From: Sialis fuliginosa
Lineage: Eukaryota; Arthropoda; Insecta; Megaloptera; Sialidae
Direction: 5' to 3'
Assembly: GCA_961205875.1 (NCBI GenBank)
Contig: OY540815.1
Location: 17,917,638-17,981,637, forward strand
DNA: 64,000 nucleotides
Shown here: positions 1-11,770 of the stretch, piece by piece
Layout: the number at the start of each line of letters is the position of its first letter
How positions within the stretch are numbered: position 1 is the stretch's first letter
Notes under the pieces: generated by a model
The model's database searches: none
What the model saw: only the letters and a program-made list of their open reading frames with translations
Told to the model about the DNA's origin: nothing
Position numbers and translations under genes: made by a program

Positions 1-1663
1 ATTATCATAGTAAAAAAAGACGATTCTTTTTTTATATATTTTGTGTCACATTACTTATGATTTTGAAATTATTATTTTTCGAATTATTTTTGAAACAGTG
101 CGTATTAGTCTTTTTTTCTTATTGTTAAACGTTGTAAACAATAAAGTATTAAATACCTATAAAAAAATGTCGTAAAACCCATGGCAGATATTTTTTAATA
201 ATAAAAAGTCAGATAATACATACACAAGTATTTTCTCCAAGAAATAATCACCGTCAAAAATAATAAATAATTCATAGAAGAATATCTATGCAGCATCCAT
301 ATTTTTAATTTTAACACTTTGCCTGCCATGAACAGCACCCGTTCTATTGTATTTAAACCATTAAGAGAACATGTGCCACCAACTACTGGTTTTAGTAATA
401 CTACATTAATTCTAATAAATTACCAGCTCCCACGTTACAGTTTTGTTATATGTAATTTTTTGTGAACTAATATAATACCTACATTTTAGTATAATTTGTG
501 GTGGAATTTAATTTAAAAATTTAACTAGCTTTTAATGGATAAATGATGGATATTTTCTTACGTTTCAATAAATTAGTACAAGTACTTACTGTTGAAATTA
601 TTAATTATTATTGCATTGTTATCCATTCTGTTTATAATGTTTATATTCATTATATTCTTTTCATTTTTTTAAATTTATTTTAAAATATCAATTGTATTTT
701 GTTTCCTCGCCAATATCTGAAACATACGAGGAGCTATGTTATTATTTTTTAAATATACATAGAAAAAAAGTTGTTCACCGATTTCAAATTTTTTCTTGAT
801 CTTTCCGTTTCCGTGTGTCTGTCTGTCTCCTGAATCCTTGTCACCTTGATTTGGATGACATTCTAAAATATATTTTTTTCAAGATATCTCAAGAACGACA
901 CATGTTACGTGAAACTTTTATTTTTTAAATTGTTGGTTTTCCATGTAATTTTTTTATATTTTGATTAGAAAATATCTAATATAAAATTTATTTATTAAAC
1001 AAGCGTGCCCTAATTCAATTATCATAGAACCTAAACCAATTTTACAGCCTTAGGCTTTCGAACAAAAATTAAAATATTTTTTCATTATATAAATATACAG
1101 AGTCTACAAATTTTACATATTAGTATTAATTACATAGTTTATTAAAAAATAATAAGGACAACAACAAAAAAGTTGCATATGTTCGTAAAAAGCTAAGCTT
1201 CGAGAAGTACCTACAGCATTTCTTTTTATTGTTGTTGACATGTTTTACCACGAATTAAAAACCCTTTTTGAGTGTTCCCTGTAATGTGTAATGAAATTAA
1301 ACGAGTTACAAAGCAAACAATCGAAAGCCTGAATATTGTAACAGCTTTCTAAAGGTAGATACACTGCTATATGTATATATAAATCATATATACTTTAAAT
1401 ATAATAGAAAGAAGACTGTAATGGATGATATTGATGACGGGAAGGTATATAAGTTTTGAAACTAGTTGAACATTGTCTGATATATTCCGTTCACTTTCAT
1501 TGAAAAAATGACTTTCAATTGACCTTTCACGTTTTTGTACTATATAGTTACAACAGAGAAATAATGCATGTTATTGTACTATGGTAGTACCTACTTTGAC
1601 TATAACGGTTGATCAGACTGTTAAAAATATGTAGCCGTAAATATATCTGTTATAAAGTTATAA
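1..1663. other. A+T-rich non-coding DNA with a dispersed-repeat fragment
   Basis: No credible coding region is visible. At about 690-960 there is a dispersed-repeat fragment. It contains 'cctcgccaatatctgaaa', a GTCTGTCTGTCT tract and 'caagatatctcaagaacg'. The same ordered landmarks recur near 14600-14940, and partly near 37950-38230 and 60130-60190. The remainder is simple A+T-rich sequence in which I see nothing further. Confidence 0.6.
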
Positions 1664-2080
1664 AAATACAGGCACCAGTCTTGGATATGACCCCAGTAAT
1701 GGCTATTTTTAAATTAAATGTTTTGAATTAGAAATAATTGATGATATTTGATTACTACCATTTCTGAATATTAATCTATATACATTTAACTGTCTTACAG
1801 CGTGATTTGAATAGGTGCAACTGCTTAACATTGTTTCAAATTTGACGATTCTTTCTTTTATATCTTTGGTGTCGTAATACTTATCATTTTGTAATCATTA
1901 GCAAGTGTCCATCACTGCGTACTAATTACTGGTTTTACTTTATCCATTACTGGAAAAAAAACATAAACAAAACAAAAGGCTATAGAGTTATTTGTTTTAT
2001 TAGTTACATGAGTTCATGAGAATTACAAAAAAAAACAGTAAACCTTGCTCTTATAGCGGCCATAACTGGTGTCAGTACCT
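1664..2080 (-). mobile_element. TA-site MITE family A, copy 1 (inverted)
   Basis: This is a non-autonomous element about 417 bp long, in the opposite orientation to the other copies. Its right edge, read on the minus strand, gives AGGTACTGACACCAGT and then TATGGCCGCTATAAGAGC. Its left edge carries GGCACCAGTCTTGGATATG. The inside shares the landmarks 'tatccattactgg' and 'gcaagtgtccatcactgcg' with the copies at 13177, 16721, 35825 and 63328. The left terminus is degenerate (ATACAGGCACC), so the duplication there is unclear; the right end is followed by TA. It has no coding capacity. Confidence 0.85.
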
Positions 2081-2301
2081 TATTCATATAAAACCTTATT
2101 CACATAAAAGAAAATATATTCAAACTGTAACCCCTAAAGCCTAGAAATGGAAAAAATCAGCTATTTTTTAGTGATTAATATAAAGAACACTAAATATTGA
2201 AACTTATAATTGTTTTAAAATTTACATAAATTAATTAAACAAGTCCTAAATAATAACATTCCCTAAATAAGATACTATCTTGTTACAAATCAACAAAGAG
2301 G

Positions 2302-2663
2302 CAGGGCCGGATTAACAACGTAGCAGGAGTAGCAAATGCTACGGGCCCCGCGTCTTTGGGGGCCCCCGCGACTTTCCGGAAAAATATCTGTTATTGGAGT
2401 CAGAGGCGTAAATGACCAATGAGAGGGGCAGTAGATTTTTTTAGTTGAATATAGTATATTTAAAAAAAGTAACGCGACTAAAAAAAAAAAAAGAGTCATC
2501 AGTTTTTAATGTATATTATATTTTCCATTATTTGTAAAAATTATCCAGTCCATATAGAAATTTTTTCAATCGTTGGTACCCAGAGTTTCACTCCCCCCCT
2601 CCTCCCCCGACGCCAATGCTAAGGGCGTCTTTATAACATTTGCTACGGGCCCCGCGCTTTCTG
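2302..2663. mobile_element. hAT-type MITE with 8-bp duplication CAAAGAGG
   Basis: The left end is CAGGGCCGGATTAAC, a typical hAT terminus. The element is flanked by an exact 8-bp direct repeat CAAAGAGG at 2294-2301 and 2664-2671, the target-site length of hAT transposases. The right end (…GCGCTTTCTG) is a poor inverted match to the left. The motif TGCTACGGGCCCCGCG occurs as a direct repeat near both ends. A minus-strand ORF inside is incidental. The 8-bp duplication makes the boundaries firm despite the asymmetric ends. Confidence 0.85.
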
Positions 2664-2671
2664 CAAAGAGG

Positions 2672-3049
2672 TCGTACAACTAGTAAATGGGCGCTATAAA
2701 AAATAATTCACCCGGTTTAAATTTTAAAAGAGTAAACATTAAACAAAACATATAAACAGTTCCAATTAGGCTTAATGCCGCTATTTCCTGATATTCAACC
2801 AGACGCGGCGAGAATTAAAGATACAGGAGCTTGATTATGACTCATAAAGACCTATATACTAAAGGTGGTAGTATTAAGAGACAACTATTATTGTTATTAT
2901 TAAACCTTCATGAAACTTATATAGTTTTAATAAGTGTCGGTGTGTCCTTTAAACTTAATGTCAATTACAATATTGTTGCTAATCTATCAATGATTAAATG
3001 ACCAAAATATGTTTGTAAAATAATACCAAATGGGGTTACATCTATTGTA
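2672..3049. other. A+T-rich spacer, nothing recognised
   Basis: About 380 bp between two hAT elements. I see no open frame of note, tandem repeat or recognisable motif. Confidence 0.5.
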
Positions 3050-3057
3050 TTAACTAA

Positions 3058-4132
3058 CAGTGGCGAAGCGTCCATGGAAGCAAGGGAAGAAGTGCCTCCC
3101 TTACTTTATGGGTAAATTGATACAAAGCTGTGTTTACAGTAAATAAATAATTTAAAAATATTTTTCGAATATTCATCTTTATACGCAAATCAAAAATTTT
3201 GACCAAAAATCAAAAATAGCATTTAATATTAAGTTACACGCTCAATTATAGAACTATAATACCACTACGTCTTATTTTGTTGTATTTTAGTCGATATTTG
3301 TATGACGAGTTGGAGGAAATTTCACTAAAAAATTTCGAATTTTTTATTTCGTTGAAAGTATGTTTATTGTATAGAAAATGACGTGAAAAGTTGTTTGTTT
3401 CAAACCGCAGGTCTGTATCTCAAACCGTTCTCGAGATATAGCCTCTCAAAGTTTTAGTTTTTTCAAATTTTTGGAGAAAAAAGGCCATAACTTTTGAACG
3501 GGTGGTCGGAATTGATTTTAGTTGACGGATTTGAAATCAGCGTGTCAGAATCTATATAATGACATGTATAATACTTAAAAATCCGTCAAAAAAATTTTGG
3601 TCAAAAAACGACATTTTTTTAAGGTATACCCCTTTGAATTTTTTCGATTTTTCGCGAAATTTTTTTTTTTCGAGTTTTAAAGTATTATACATGTCATTAT
3701 ATAGATTTTGACACGCTGATTCCAATTCCGACCAGTCGTTCAAAAGTTAGGGCCATTTTTCTTCAAAATTTTGAAAAAACTGAAACTTTGAGAGGCTATA
3801 TCTCGAGAACGGTTTGAGATACAGACCTGCGGTTTGAAACAAACAACTTTTCACGTAATTTTCTATTTAATAAACATACTTTTAACTAAATCAAAAATTC
3901 GAAATTTTTTAGTGAAATTTCCTGCAGTGAACTTCAACTCGTCATACAAATATCAACTAAAATACAAGAAAATAAGACAGAATCATTCAGTTACTATATA
4001 AATATATAAGAATTTATTTTTAAAAGTAAAAGCTTGAACTTAAGTGTTTCATAACTAGTTTTTTTTGTTAATAGGAGGGGGAGGATTGACAAAATATGCT
4101 TCCCTTATTAAATATTTCACACCTCGCCACTG
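3058..4132. mobile_element. hAT fold-back element with 8-bp duplication TTAACTAA
   Basis: The element is 1,075 bp long and begins CAGTGGCGA; its right end reads TCGCCACTG. It is flanked by an exact TTAACTAA at 3050-3057 and 4133-4140. The interior is a long inverted repeat: roughly 3267-3600 pairs with 3660-3980, including both copies of 'caaaccgcaggtctgtatct' and its complement. Only the outermost bases and these inner arms are symmetric; the outer 150-200 bp on each side have diverged. A minus-strand ORF of 63 codons runs through the arm and is an accident of the palindrome. It is non-autonomous, and RNA from it could fold into a long hairpin. Confidence 0.9.
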
Positions 4133-4181
4133 TTAACTAATTTTTGACAATTTTTTGTATTGGCTTAAATGATGTAGGTAT

Positions 4182-4325
4182 AAACATGTTTGGCATAAAT
4201 TAAAGTACTTTTACATTTCTATTTACCAGTGATATATTAATTAGTATCTAACGACCTTCTAATTATGGGGGTCCCTGAAAAATAATTGTTGAAAAAGGGA
4301 TCCCTGGACTAAATAAGTTTAACCC
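4182..4325 (+). mobile_element. Partial hAT MITE related to 62304-62516
   Basis: The stretch 'taaattaaagtacttttac' through 'gggggtccctgaaaaata' and 'ataagtttaa' matches the complete element at 62304-62516 in the same order. The left terminus is missing and the right terminus is decayed (CCCTCT in place of GAACCGCTG), so this is a truncated copy. Confidence 0.75.
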
Positions 4326-4789
4326 TCTAATGCATTAATTTTTGAGACCCAATAGTTTCTGTCTATATTAATTTCACTATTTTTAACAAAATTTTGTGGC
4401 CGAAGTACTGAAGCTACAATAACGAAACTTACATCTTGTGCAGCCAAAATAATTCTTCTCAAGGCAGTGTTATGCAATTAGAGGAAAAAAAATTGTATGG
4501 CTGAAAAAAATGTCCGTCTTAAGGCGGGTTAGAAGGTGCCTTAAACGATTTTATAAAATTTGGAAAAAATCTTTATAACTTCTAAATATTACTAACAACG
4601 AATGCGTCTTTCAACTTATTTTCTATCTATTTTTATCATTTCAGTGAGAATCGATCCATTCAAAACATCCCTATGCACACAAACATGCATGTATACATAG
4701 TGAGAAAGTTGAACGTGGGTTCTTTCAAGCAAATCAGAATAAGTGGGCATTAACGGAATCACATTAGAAGAATGATTTTGACAACAGCG
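4326..4789. other. A+T-rich non-coding spacer
   Basis: No recognisable repeat or gene. The minus-strand ORF covering 4616-4972 enters here from the neighbouring G+C-richer block and is not supported as a gene. Confidence 0.4.
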
Positions 4790-4930
4790 CGTAGTAAACA
4801 TGAGCGTGGGTACGCGATGTTCACGCTCTGATGAACACGCGCGCCAGCTACCAAATGCTTCCAGACGTGCGTGTGTAACGATGACTGGCGGGCCTGTGAC
4901 GTCACGGGATAAACAGTACAGGCTTTGTGC
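4790..4930. promoter_or_regulatory. G+C-richer block with a palindromic CRE
   Basis: About 140 bp that is clearly richer in G+C and CpG than its surroundings (…cacgctctgatgaacacgc…). It contains a full TGACGTCA at 4897-4904, the consensus site for CREB/ATF-type bZIP factors. The longest ORF of the window (118 codons, minus strand, 4616-4972) lies over it. Its product resembles no family I recognise, and the composition alone could explain its openness. It may be an enhancer, promoter or exon; the sequence does not decide between them. Confidence 0.3.
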
Positions 4931-6575
4931 TACGAGGTCTTTACTAAAGATCTTCCATACCTGTTTGCACAATATTAATTAATTTTAAATAGTTATAGGA
5001 AACTGAAATATAGGTACTAATACTTAAGGGAGTGGTGTTATCTTATTTTGGGTCAAAAATCGATTTTTGATCATTCATGAAATTTTATTTTTCTGTAAGT
5101 AATTCTTCTAGAATAAGAAGAGGAAATGAATGATATGTTTTTGAAATTCAATTCTACAGGCTAAAAATTGGATAGTAAGTATCCACTCAATTGTTTTTAT
5201 ATTCAATTTTTATTATTGCGTTTTAATGTAAAAAACAAAATAAAATCTGTAACTCATATAGAATACATGTTTAATTTAGTTAGCAAATGGGTGTTAAAAG
5301 AAACTTTAAAATATATATTTTCACTGATTTTAATTTGAATAGTTAAATTAATGTTCATACATTGAGATAGTATCATATTTTTTTAATGAATTTAAAAATT
5401 ACCATTATTCGGAAATTTGGTGGTAAAATGTTCTACCTTTTAAAACCCCATCATCGGTTTTTTGTAAAAAAATAAAGGTATTTATAATAATAAAATGTTG
5501 CTAAATTTGGAAAAAATCAAACCCATTTTTTGTGAAAAAGGCGTTTCAAAAATTTTAAAAAGGTTATGCCGACAAAAAAAGTTATGGTACTTTTTTGGAT
5601 ACAACAAAAACGGCAAATATATTTTTGCCATAAAGTTTATAAACCAATACATACGTTTATATATTTGTTACAGCTCTAAAGTGCATATCAAGTAAATGGA
5701 AAAATTTCTAAAAAAAAAAAACACCCATTTACCCCTCACATCCATTTTCCCCACTAACCCTACATAACATTTTTTTGCAAAGTTAAAAAACATTGGAGTT
5801 ATAAATAAGGTAATAAAAATTATGGAAAACAAACGTGCTTTACTCAAAAACTCAAAACTATGACTTTCGAACTGGTTCCTATGATATTAATCTCAAACAA
5901 ATTCATCCAATTCGATAAAAATTCTCTATTAGAACGATCCATGAAAAATTTATTTTTTTCAACTGATTAAAATATGGAAAAATTAGTGCAAAATCAAACA
6001 TTTTTATTTTTCAAGTCACCATTTTTCTGTATTGTTTTATTAAAATGATTCTAATACGGGCTATAACGACATCCTTCCGGATTATAAAATAATTTTGTTT
6101 TTGCATTTCAGATGAACAAGGGGTAGAACCGTTACCTTAGAAACATCACATCCGGTTCGGATCTGAATGCTGCATCTTATAAAATATTAATTTTTTTAAA
6201 AGCTTTATTTTAAAAATACCATGTTATAAAGTTAACGATAAAAACACCCAGGGTGTTGAATTTTTTATAAAAAAATATCCATAACATGACCAGATTTTCA
6301 GTCAAAGTTTATGATTCATAAATATCTTTTAAAACGGGGTATTTATTGTTTTCATCTGACAATATTGTTTTAAAGAGAAACAATAGTATAGTTGGTTTAA
6401 GATTATATTCTAATAATATTAAGATACTACTGTTTTTTTTAAGTATGTAAAATAGAACTTATAATTATATATTGTAGTTATATATTTGTAATTAATTATA
6501 CCTAGTTTCACAGAGAATTTTTAATATTATCGACATTATTTTTAATTTCTTCCATTTTAATGTTATTTATTATAT
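4931..6575. other. A+T-rich non-coding DNA
   Basis: The stretch beginning near 5025 (TTAAGGGAGTGGTGTTATC) has the look of a degenerate repeat, but I find no partner end. The plus-strand ORF at 5495-5695 is lysine-, isoleucine- and tyrosine-rich, as expected of A+T-rich noise. A moderate acceptor-like site (tttttgcatttcag) occurs at about 6112 with no convincing exon after it. Confidence 0.5.
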
Positions 6576-7065
6576 TTGAGTAATTGGATATTAAAAATAA
6601 TGTTTTTAATACACGGTAAATGAGATAACTTGCCGGAAGTGCTGTATTTATTGAAATTCTACACAAAAATTCTATACAGAGACGTTTTAAATACTAACTA
6701 ATTGAAAAATCGACCCTTTTAAATAAATACTATAAAAATTATAAAATACATACATTCATGTGTAGTTTCAGAACTAGGTTTATTCAAAGTAATGAAAAAA
6801 TATAAATACATGACAACGTGTAACAGTAATAGAGTACGAGTTACAGGCAAACAAGGTGTGCGAGTGCAACAACTACAGTCAGCGAGGACATAGTATATAT
6901 TCTATATACTGCGATCGCCAAATTTTATCTAATTTTTTACTTTTAATTATTAACAAAATAAAAAATTCAATTTAATGTACATGTATTCTGCATATAAATT
7001 AAAAACTAAATTTTTCGAAATCAAAACTTTTTTTTTTTATTGAAAAAAAATACTGATAAATGAAT
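6576..7065 (+). repeat. Dispersed repeat B, copy 1
   Basis: About 490 bp that reappears, clearly diverged, at 11284-11770 in the same orientation. Shared landmarks in order are 'gagtaattggatattaaaa', 'ccggaagtgct', 'tgtagtttcagaac', 'tttattcaaagtaatgaaa' and 'gtgcaacaacta'. There is no terminal inverted repeat and no coding capacity, so the class is undetermined. Confidence 0.8.
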
Positions 7066-7964
7066 AAAAAAATTAAAACTCCGGTTCTTCGTAATAGTTA
7101 ACACATTTAAACATAGCTGACCATCAAATTGAACAGATTTTAATACCAGCCGGCCCTGTCGTATCTATAAAGAGTTACCTACTGCCACCATACATGTTTA
7201 CATACATGCATTGAAGACTTACATTCAAGCGTGAACGAGACGATTTAATTTACTAACAGCTATGCCGCAGATTATGTACCACACACACACTGGAGTTCAT
7301 CACTCAGCTTCTGGTCTCATTGTCAGCGCATCCCCGAATGAAATCATCACAATTGTGAACAGTTGGATGAACCGTGTTACTATCTCTGCATTCTATTCGT
7401 GTCTCTCATAAAAATCGCGTACAGTTTTACAGAAAACGCTTGGTTCGTGAAAATGTTGTTTGATTCTGTTTTGGGGTCTATTGTGTTTTGTGAAACTTGC
7501 TGTTGTAATTTTGTATTGATTTTATTGAAAGAAGAAAACCTAATATTTAGATTTTCCACGATGAGATAATTATAGAAACAGTCGTAAAAGATGAGATTTT
7601 GAAATAAAAATTACTACAAAATATTTTTTTAAAACAAACTTTTATGAAAAATGCACTAAAATAAATTTATAGCTAACACAAAATTTTCAGGGTAATTGTA
7701 TGACTAAGACCATTAAAAGCGCAGGGGGTCATGAAGGCAATTGTATAGCTTTTAATGAATTTACCATATGTCTAACTCTTATATTTAAGCCACAGTGACT
7801 GCTTTTATGTTACAAAGAAAATTAAAAATATTTGGGTTCTGTTTACGTGGACTTATGACCTTTAAAACATTAATCCTTATCGAAATAAATGATTTCATCG
7901 TCATAATTACTTAATGTAGATATAATTTGCTCTTTACAGCATCCAATTTGGAAAATATAATTTT
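7066..7964. other. Non-coding DNA with an isolated hAT-like end
   Basis: At 7149-7158 GCCGGCCCTG matches a right-hand hAT terminus but has no visible partner. The ORF at 7363-7569 is cysteine- and phenylalanine-rich and unrecognised. Nothing else stands out. Confidence 0.4.
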
Positions 7965-8160
7965 ACACGATTTTCTCAGTAACTACTGAACGGATTTTAT
8001 TCAGTTTTTCACTAATGGATATAGGTTATGTTTATGTGTATATAAAATAATTATAAGTGGGAAAAAAAGTCGTGGTGAACCGTGTGTTGTGGGCATGTTG
8101 GCCACAATGATTTTGTGGATAGTAACCCCGGTAACACCGGGTCTAATGCACAAGTTTGAT
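7965..8160 (+). repeat. Dispersed repeat C, copy 1
   Basis: The fragment starts near 'tcagtaactactgaacgg' and ends 'aacaccgggtctaatgcac'. The same start and end recur at about 31305-31545 and 43385-43610. The conserved 3' end and variable middle suggest tails of a retroposon family, but no reverse transcriptase sequence is present. Confidence 0.7.
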
Positions 8161-8448
8161 TATAATTTTAAATAATACTTTAATTGAAATAACATACAAA
8201 AAATTACCTAACGTATACAAACGTTAATCCATGAATTTTAATCTAAATCTACTATTAAAAACCAACACGAATAAAGAATTTATACGCATACGTATTTGTG
8301 TATGTACTTCCATATGTTTACACGGTACTTATTTACATATTGTATACGTATTTACAGAAGAAGCCGCGTAAACACGTTCCGCAAATCAAAGACTGCAATT
8401 TGTTTAGTATCGGTTTGCAGTGACGCAGTAGGTACCTACATTACGGTG

Positions 8449-8667
8449 TTTTTTTTATTTTTATTTTTTCGGTCCCATTGGCCTATGTTTTGGTTTTGGA
8501 TCAAAAGTTTATTGTCCCGAAATTATAGACTCATAGGTCAAACCTGTGAACGGCGGAAACCGAGTCTTTAGGTTTGATCTACGAGTCTGAAATTTTGGGA
8601 CATTTAACTTTTGATCCAAAGCTAAAACAGAGGCTAAAGGGACCGAAAAAATATAAATAAATAAAAG
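8449..8667. mobile_element. Short inverted-repeat (hairpin) element
   Basis: The left half (TTTTTTCGGTCCCATTGGCC … GGTTTTGGATCAAAAGTT … GACTCATAGGTCAAACCT) pairs with the right half down to GGGACCGAAAAAATATAAAT. Each arm is about 95 bp with a loop near 8540-8565. It is probably a MITE or fold-back; the flanking duplication is not clear. A 91-codon plus-strand ORF (8296-8571) crosses it and is not supported. Confidence 0.65.
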
Positions 8668-10142
8668 ACCCTAAGGTACAAATTATATACCAGATGCAGC
8701 CAACTTTTGTGATATGGACTACTTGTTTCTTCAAAATATAACGCGATCTAGCATTTCCTGCACATCATTAAAAAAAATCTACTATGAATGCCACTGGACA
8801 GCTTACTTAAGAAAAAATGAATGGGACATAAACTATAGATAATAATATTCTCTACAACTTTTTTTTAATTCGCTGCGTTTCCAATCGAAATGTATTAGCA
8901 AAAGTCAAGTCTTTGCTTGCGGACGACAATTCCAAAACCACTGATTTATATTGAATAATTAACGACTTATTACCTGTTTCATGGTTTCCTTATTGTAATT
9001 TATAAAGTGCATGGAATAAAAACGTTAATTCGTTTACGTAAAATAACATGTAAGTAAAAGCATTGTTTCCATAGACTCCAAAATTTCACAAAACACATTT
9101 CTTAACAACAACAACAAAGAAAATACAACGAAGAAACCATGTAAAAAAATCTACCCATCTAGAAACGAATAAAAGGAAATTTGAATAAAAAACTGCATCT
9201 TGCTTTTTCTATTATCATGCACACACCTATTTATAAAAATAAATAAAGAATGAACGACAAATTCCTCGTCATACAGCAACAATCTAAAATATTGTAAAAA
9301 GCAAAATAAATGTGGAGAAAAAATCTTTGTGACGTTGAGACAACGTCATGTAGAAGTTTTTACGTAAGTTCTGCAGCATCATGAACATGTTTTTGTCAGG
9401 ACTTTTGAAAAGCATCACTTTTTATTGTGCGCTGTAGCGTAGAAAAACTCCTGACAAAATATATACAGAATTATTTCATCGGAAACGACGAAGGCATCTT
9501 ATCTTTCATGCCGCCGTTGCGAGTGCTGTAGAAAATCAATAACGGAAAATCATACTTTCAACTGCAGTTAATTTTTAATGAAATTTTCAACTGGATTCTT
9601 CCAATAAAGTTTCTTCAACTTATGAACGTTATTTATTTTACACTGATTAAGTACTGTATTAAATCTGTTATGTAGTACCTAAAAATTAAATATCTGCCAT
9701 GGAAGCCACGGGACTTTCTTATACGTAATCCTGACAGTAAATAGTGTACGTGATTCTTATTTTATTAAAATATATTTCTGACAACATAAACAAAAACTAT
9801 AGACAATATTATTCCCTACATAATGTATCAAATGAATTTTTTGAACGTAATAACTTAACCGAAAACGGATGTTTACTCTTCTCAATTTTTGAATTTTCGA
9901 ATTGTTTTTGAAATAAGAAAAAAATATTTAAGATAAAAAATGTCCAGTATGTTATTATCTATAATTTATTCCCCATACATTTCTTTCCAACATTTATGAT
10001 TTATTTTTGAACGTAGACTTTCGCGGTTGTTCAATTCTACTAAACACTTCACTTTGGTCGAAACGTCAAGTTACAATACAGTGCAACGCGGAATAAAACC
10101 CAATAATCGAAAGTTTATACAATTTATAATTTAGTCAAAAAT
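8668..10142. other. Non-coding DNA with fragments of dispersed repeat D
   Basis: Repeat D fragments occur near 8815-8860 ('gaatgggacataaactatag') and 9690-9900 ('gccatggaagccacgggac', 'cgtaatcctgacagt'). They match, in the same orientation, the complement of 56200-56570. No gene is seen. The block near 9480-9530 is slightly G+C-richer but has no recognisable motif. Confidence 0.5.
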
Positions 10143-10740
10143 TTTTTTTTTTAAATAATTATTTAGAATCATCCACACTGTTCACTCTCAGTACTACGTA
10201 TAAGAAAGTCCCATGGTACTTATAGCAAACATGCACACTGGCCAATGTATGTCCCATGACACTCATGATAAATATTTCTTCTCTTTTATAAACCATTTGA
10301 ATTATAATTAATTTTTTTCTCAAAAATTTGTTTTTTCGAAAAAATGAATAGAACATTTAAAGATAATAAAACTATCTACAATTTTTAACTTGACCATTTT
10401 TCTGTAATTCGCACTATTTCGAAGTAATTTAAAAAAATCCAAAATCGACGTCAGTAAACATTCGTATCCGATTGAAAGATCGTTTTCAAAAATAGGATGT
10501 TTTCTTGTCAGACAAAAATTAATCTTACAATTTCACCCTTCTACGATTTGTGGTATTTGAGTTACAGCGCTTACAGATTGACAGACAACATGGCGAAAAT
10601 AGTCAGAATGGATTTAAGGAAGGTCTAAATGGATAATTCCATCAAAATCTGGATTTCGAAAAAAATCAACTTTACTATACTATTCTTATATTATATTTCA
10701 TATACATGGATGGGTATAAGAAAGCAAAACAACGGAAGTT
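10143..10740 (+). repeat. Dispersed repeat D, longest copy
   Basis: Landmarks in order are 'ttttttcgaaaaaatgaata', 'aatcgacgtcagtaaacat', 'aaaataggatgttttcttg', 'gagttacagcgcttacag' and 'tcagaatggatttaagga'. The same order occurs at 32790-33200 and, inverted, at 56200-56570. The tail carries a degenerate GACAGAC tract. No protein remnant is visible, and the ORF at 10159-10356 is incidental. Confidence 0.75.
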
Positions 10741-11283
10741 GTTTAAAAGTTGAAATACATCATTTCATTTCCATGCAATGATTTCATGCATATAAATACA
10801 CAAATTAACAAAAACACCACAACATAACTTAATCTCCTTACATTTTCAAACACTGATCATTAGTGTCTCCTGGGTAACGAATGATCAAGAAACAGAAACG
10901 TTTGTCCGTCTTTGATGTTTTCTATGAAAGCTTCTCTCGTGACTTCGGGATTATAGCAAGTTTACAGAGCCCATTACACTGTTTGTCCACACACGCACAC
11001 TCAAGACAATATTATAATTACCTGACTAAAACATTAGTCCTTTAAATGTTAATTAAGTAGCAATTATACACAGTTCAACCTGAATAAACTGATCAAGGTG
11101 AAGGATCAACAAAAATTGAGCCATCTTATACTTTTGTTCATTTGCATCATCTAACAATAAGTTCATTTTATTCAATCATTAGAGCAATGTATAGAATAGA
11201 TAAAAGTCTGAAATTTTAATGTAATATTTTGGATAGCTCATATATTTTACTAATTTTTAAAAATAATATTGGACGCATGGTTT
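10741..11283. other. A+T-rich spacer, nothing recognised
   Basis: No open frame of interest or repeat noted, apart from mild CA-rich sequence near 10990. Confidence 0.4.
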
Positions 11284-11770
11284 TTGAGTAATTGGATATT
11301 AAAAATAGAGTTTTTAATATACAGTAAATGAGAGAACTCACCGGAAGTGCTCTATTTATTGAAAATTCTATACAGAAACGTTTTAAACACTGAATATTCG
11401 AAACTTCAACCCTTTTCTATCTATAAAAATTATAAAACACATTCACGTGTAGTTTCAGAACCAAGTTTATTCAAAGTAATGAAAAACTAGAAATACATGA
11501 CAGCCATGAGCATGCTTGTAAAGAAGCGTGAAATAAATTATTCGTAATAGTAATAGAGTGCGACTTACAAGCAAACAACGTGTGCATGTGCAACAACTAA
11601 ATTCGGTGAGACCATCCTACTGCGATTGCCTTATTATATCTAATTTTTAACTTTTAATTATTAACCAAGTAAAAAATTCCATTTAGTTTACATGTGTTTT
11701 GCATTTAAATTAAAAACAAAATTTGTCCAGATCAAATTATTTTTTTTTTAATTGAAAAAAAAAACCGGAT
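11284..11770 (+). repeat. Dispersed repeat B, copy 2
   Basis: The partner of 6576-7065 in the same orientation, with the same ordered landmarks. It carries an insertion of about 35 bp after 'aaatacatgaca'. Both copies end near an 'attgaaaaaaaa' stretch, which may mark the true 3' edge. Confidence 0.8.

Noticed and set aside
4616-4972. 118-codon minus-strand ORF, the longest in the window
   Set aside because: No recognisable domain, no supporting splice signals, and its openness coincides with a CpG-rich patch; treated as a possible regulatory block instead.
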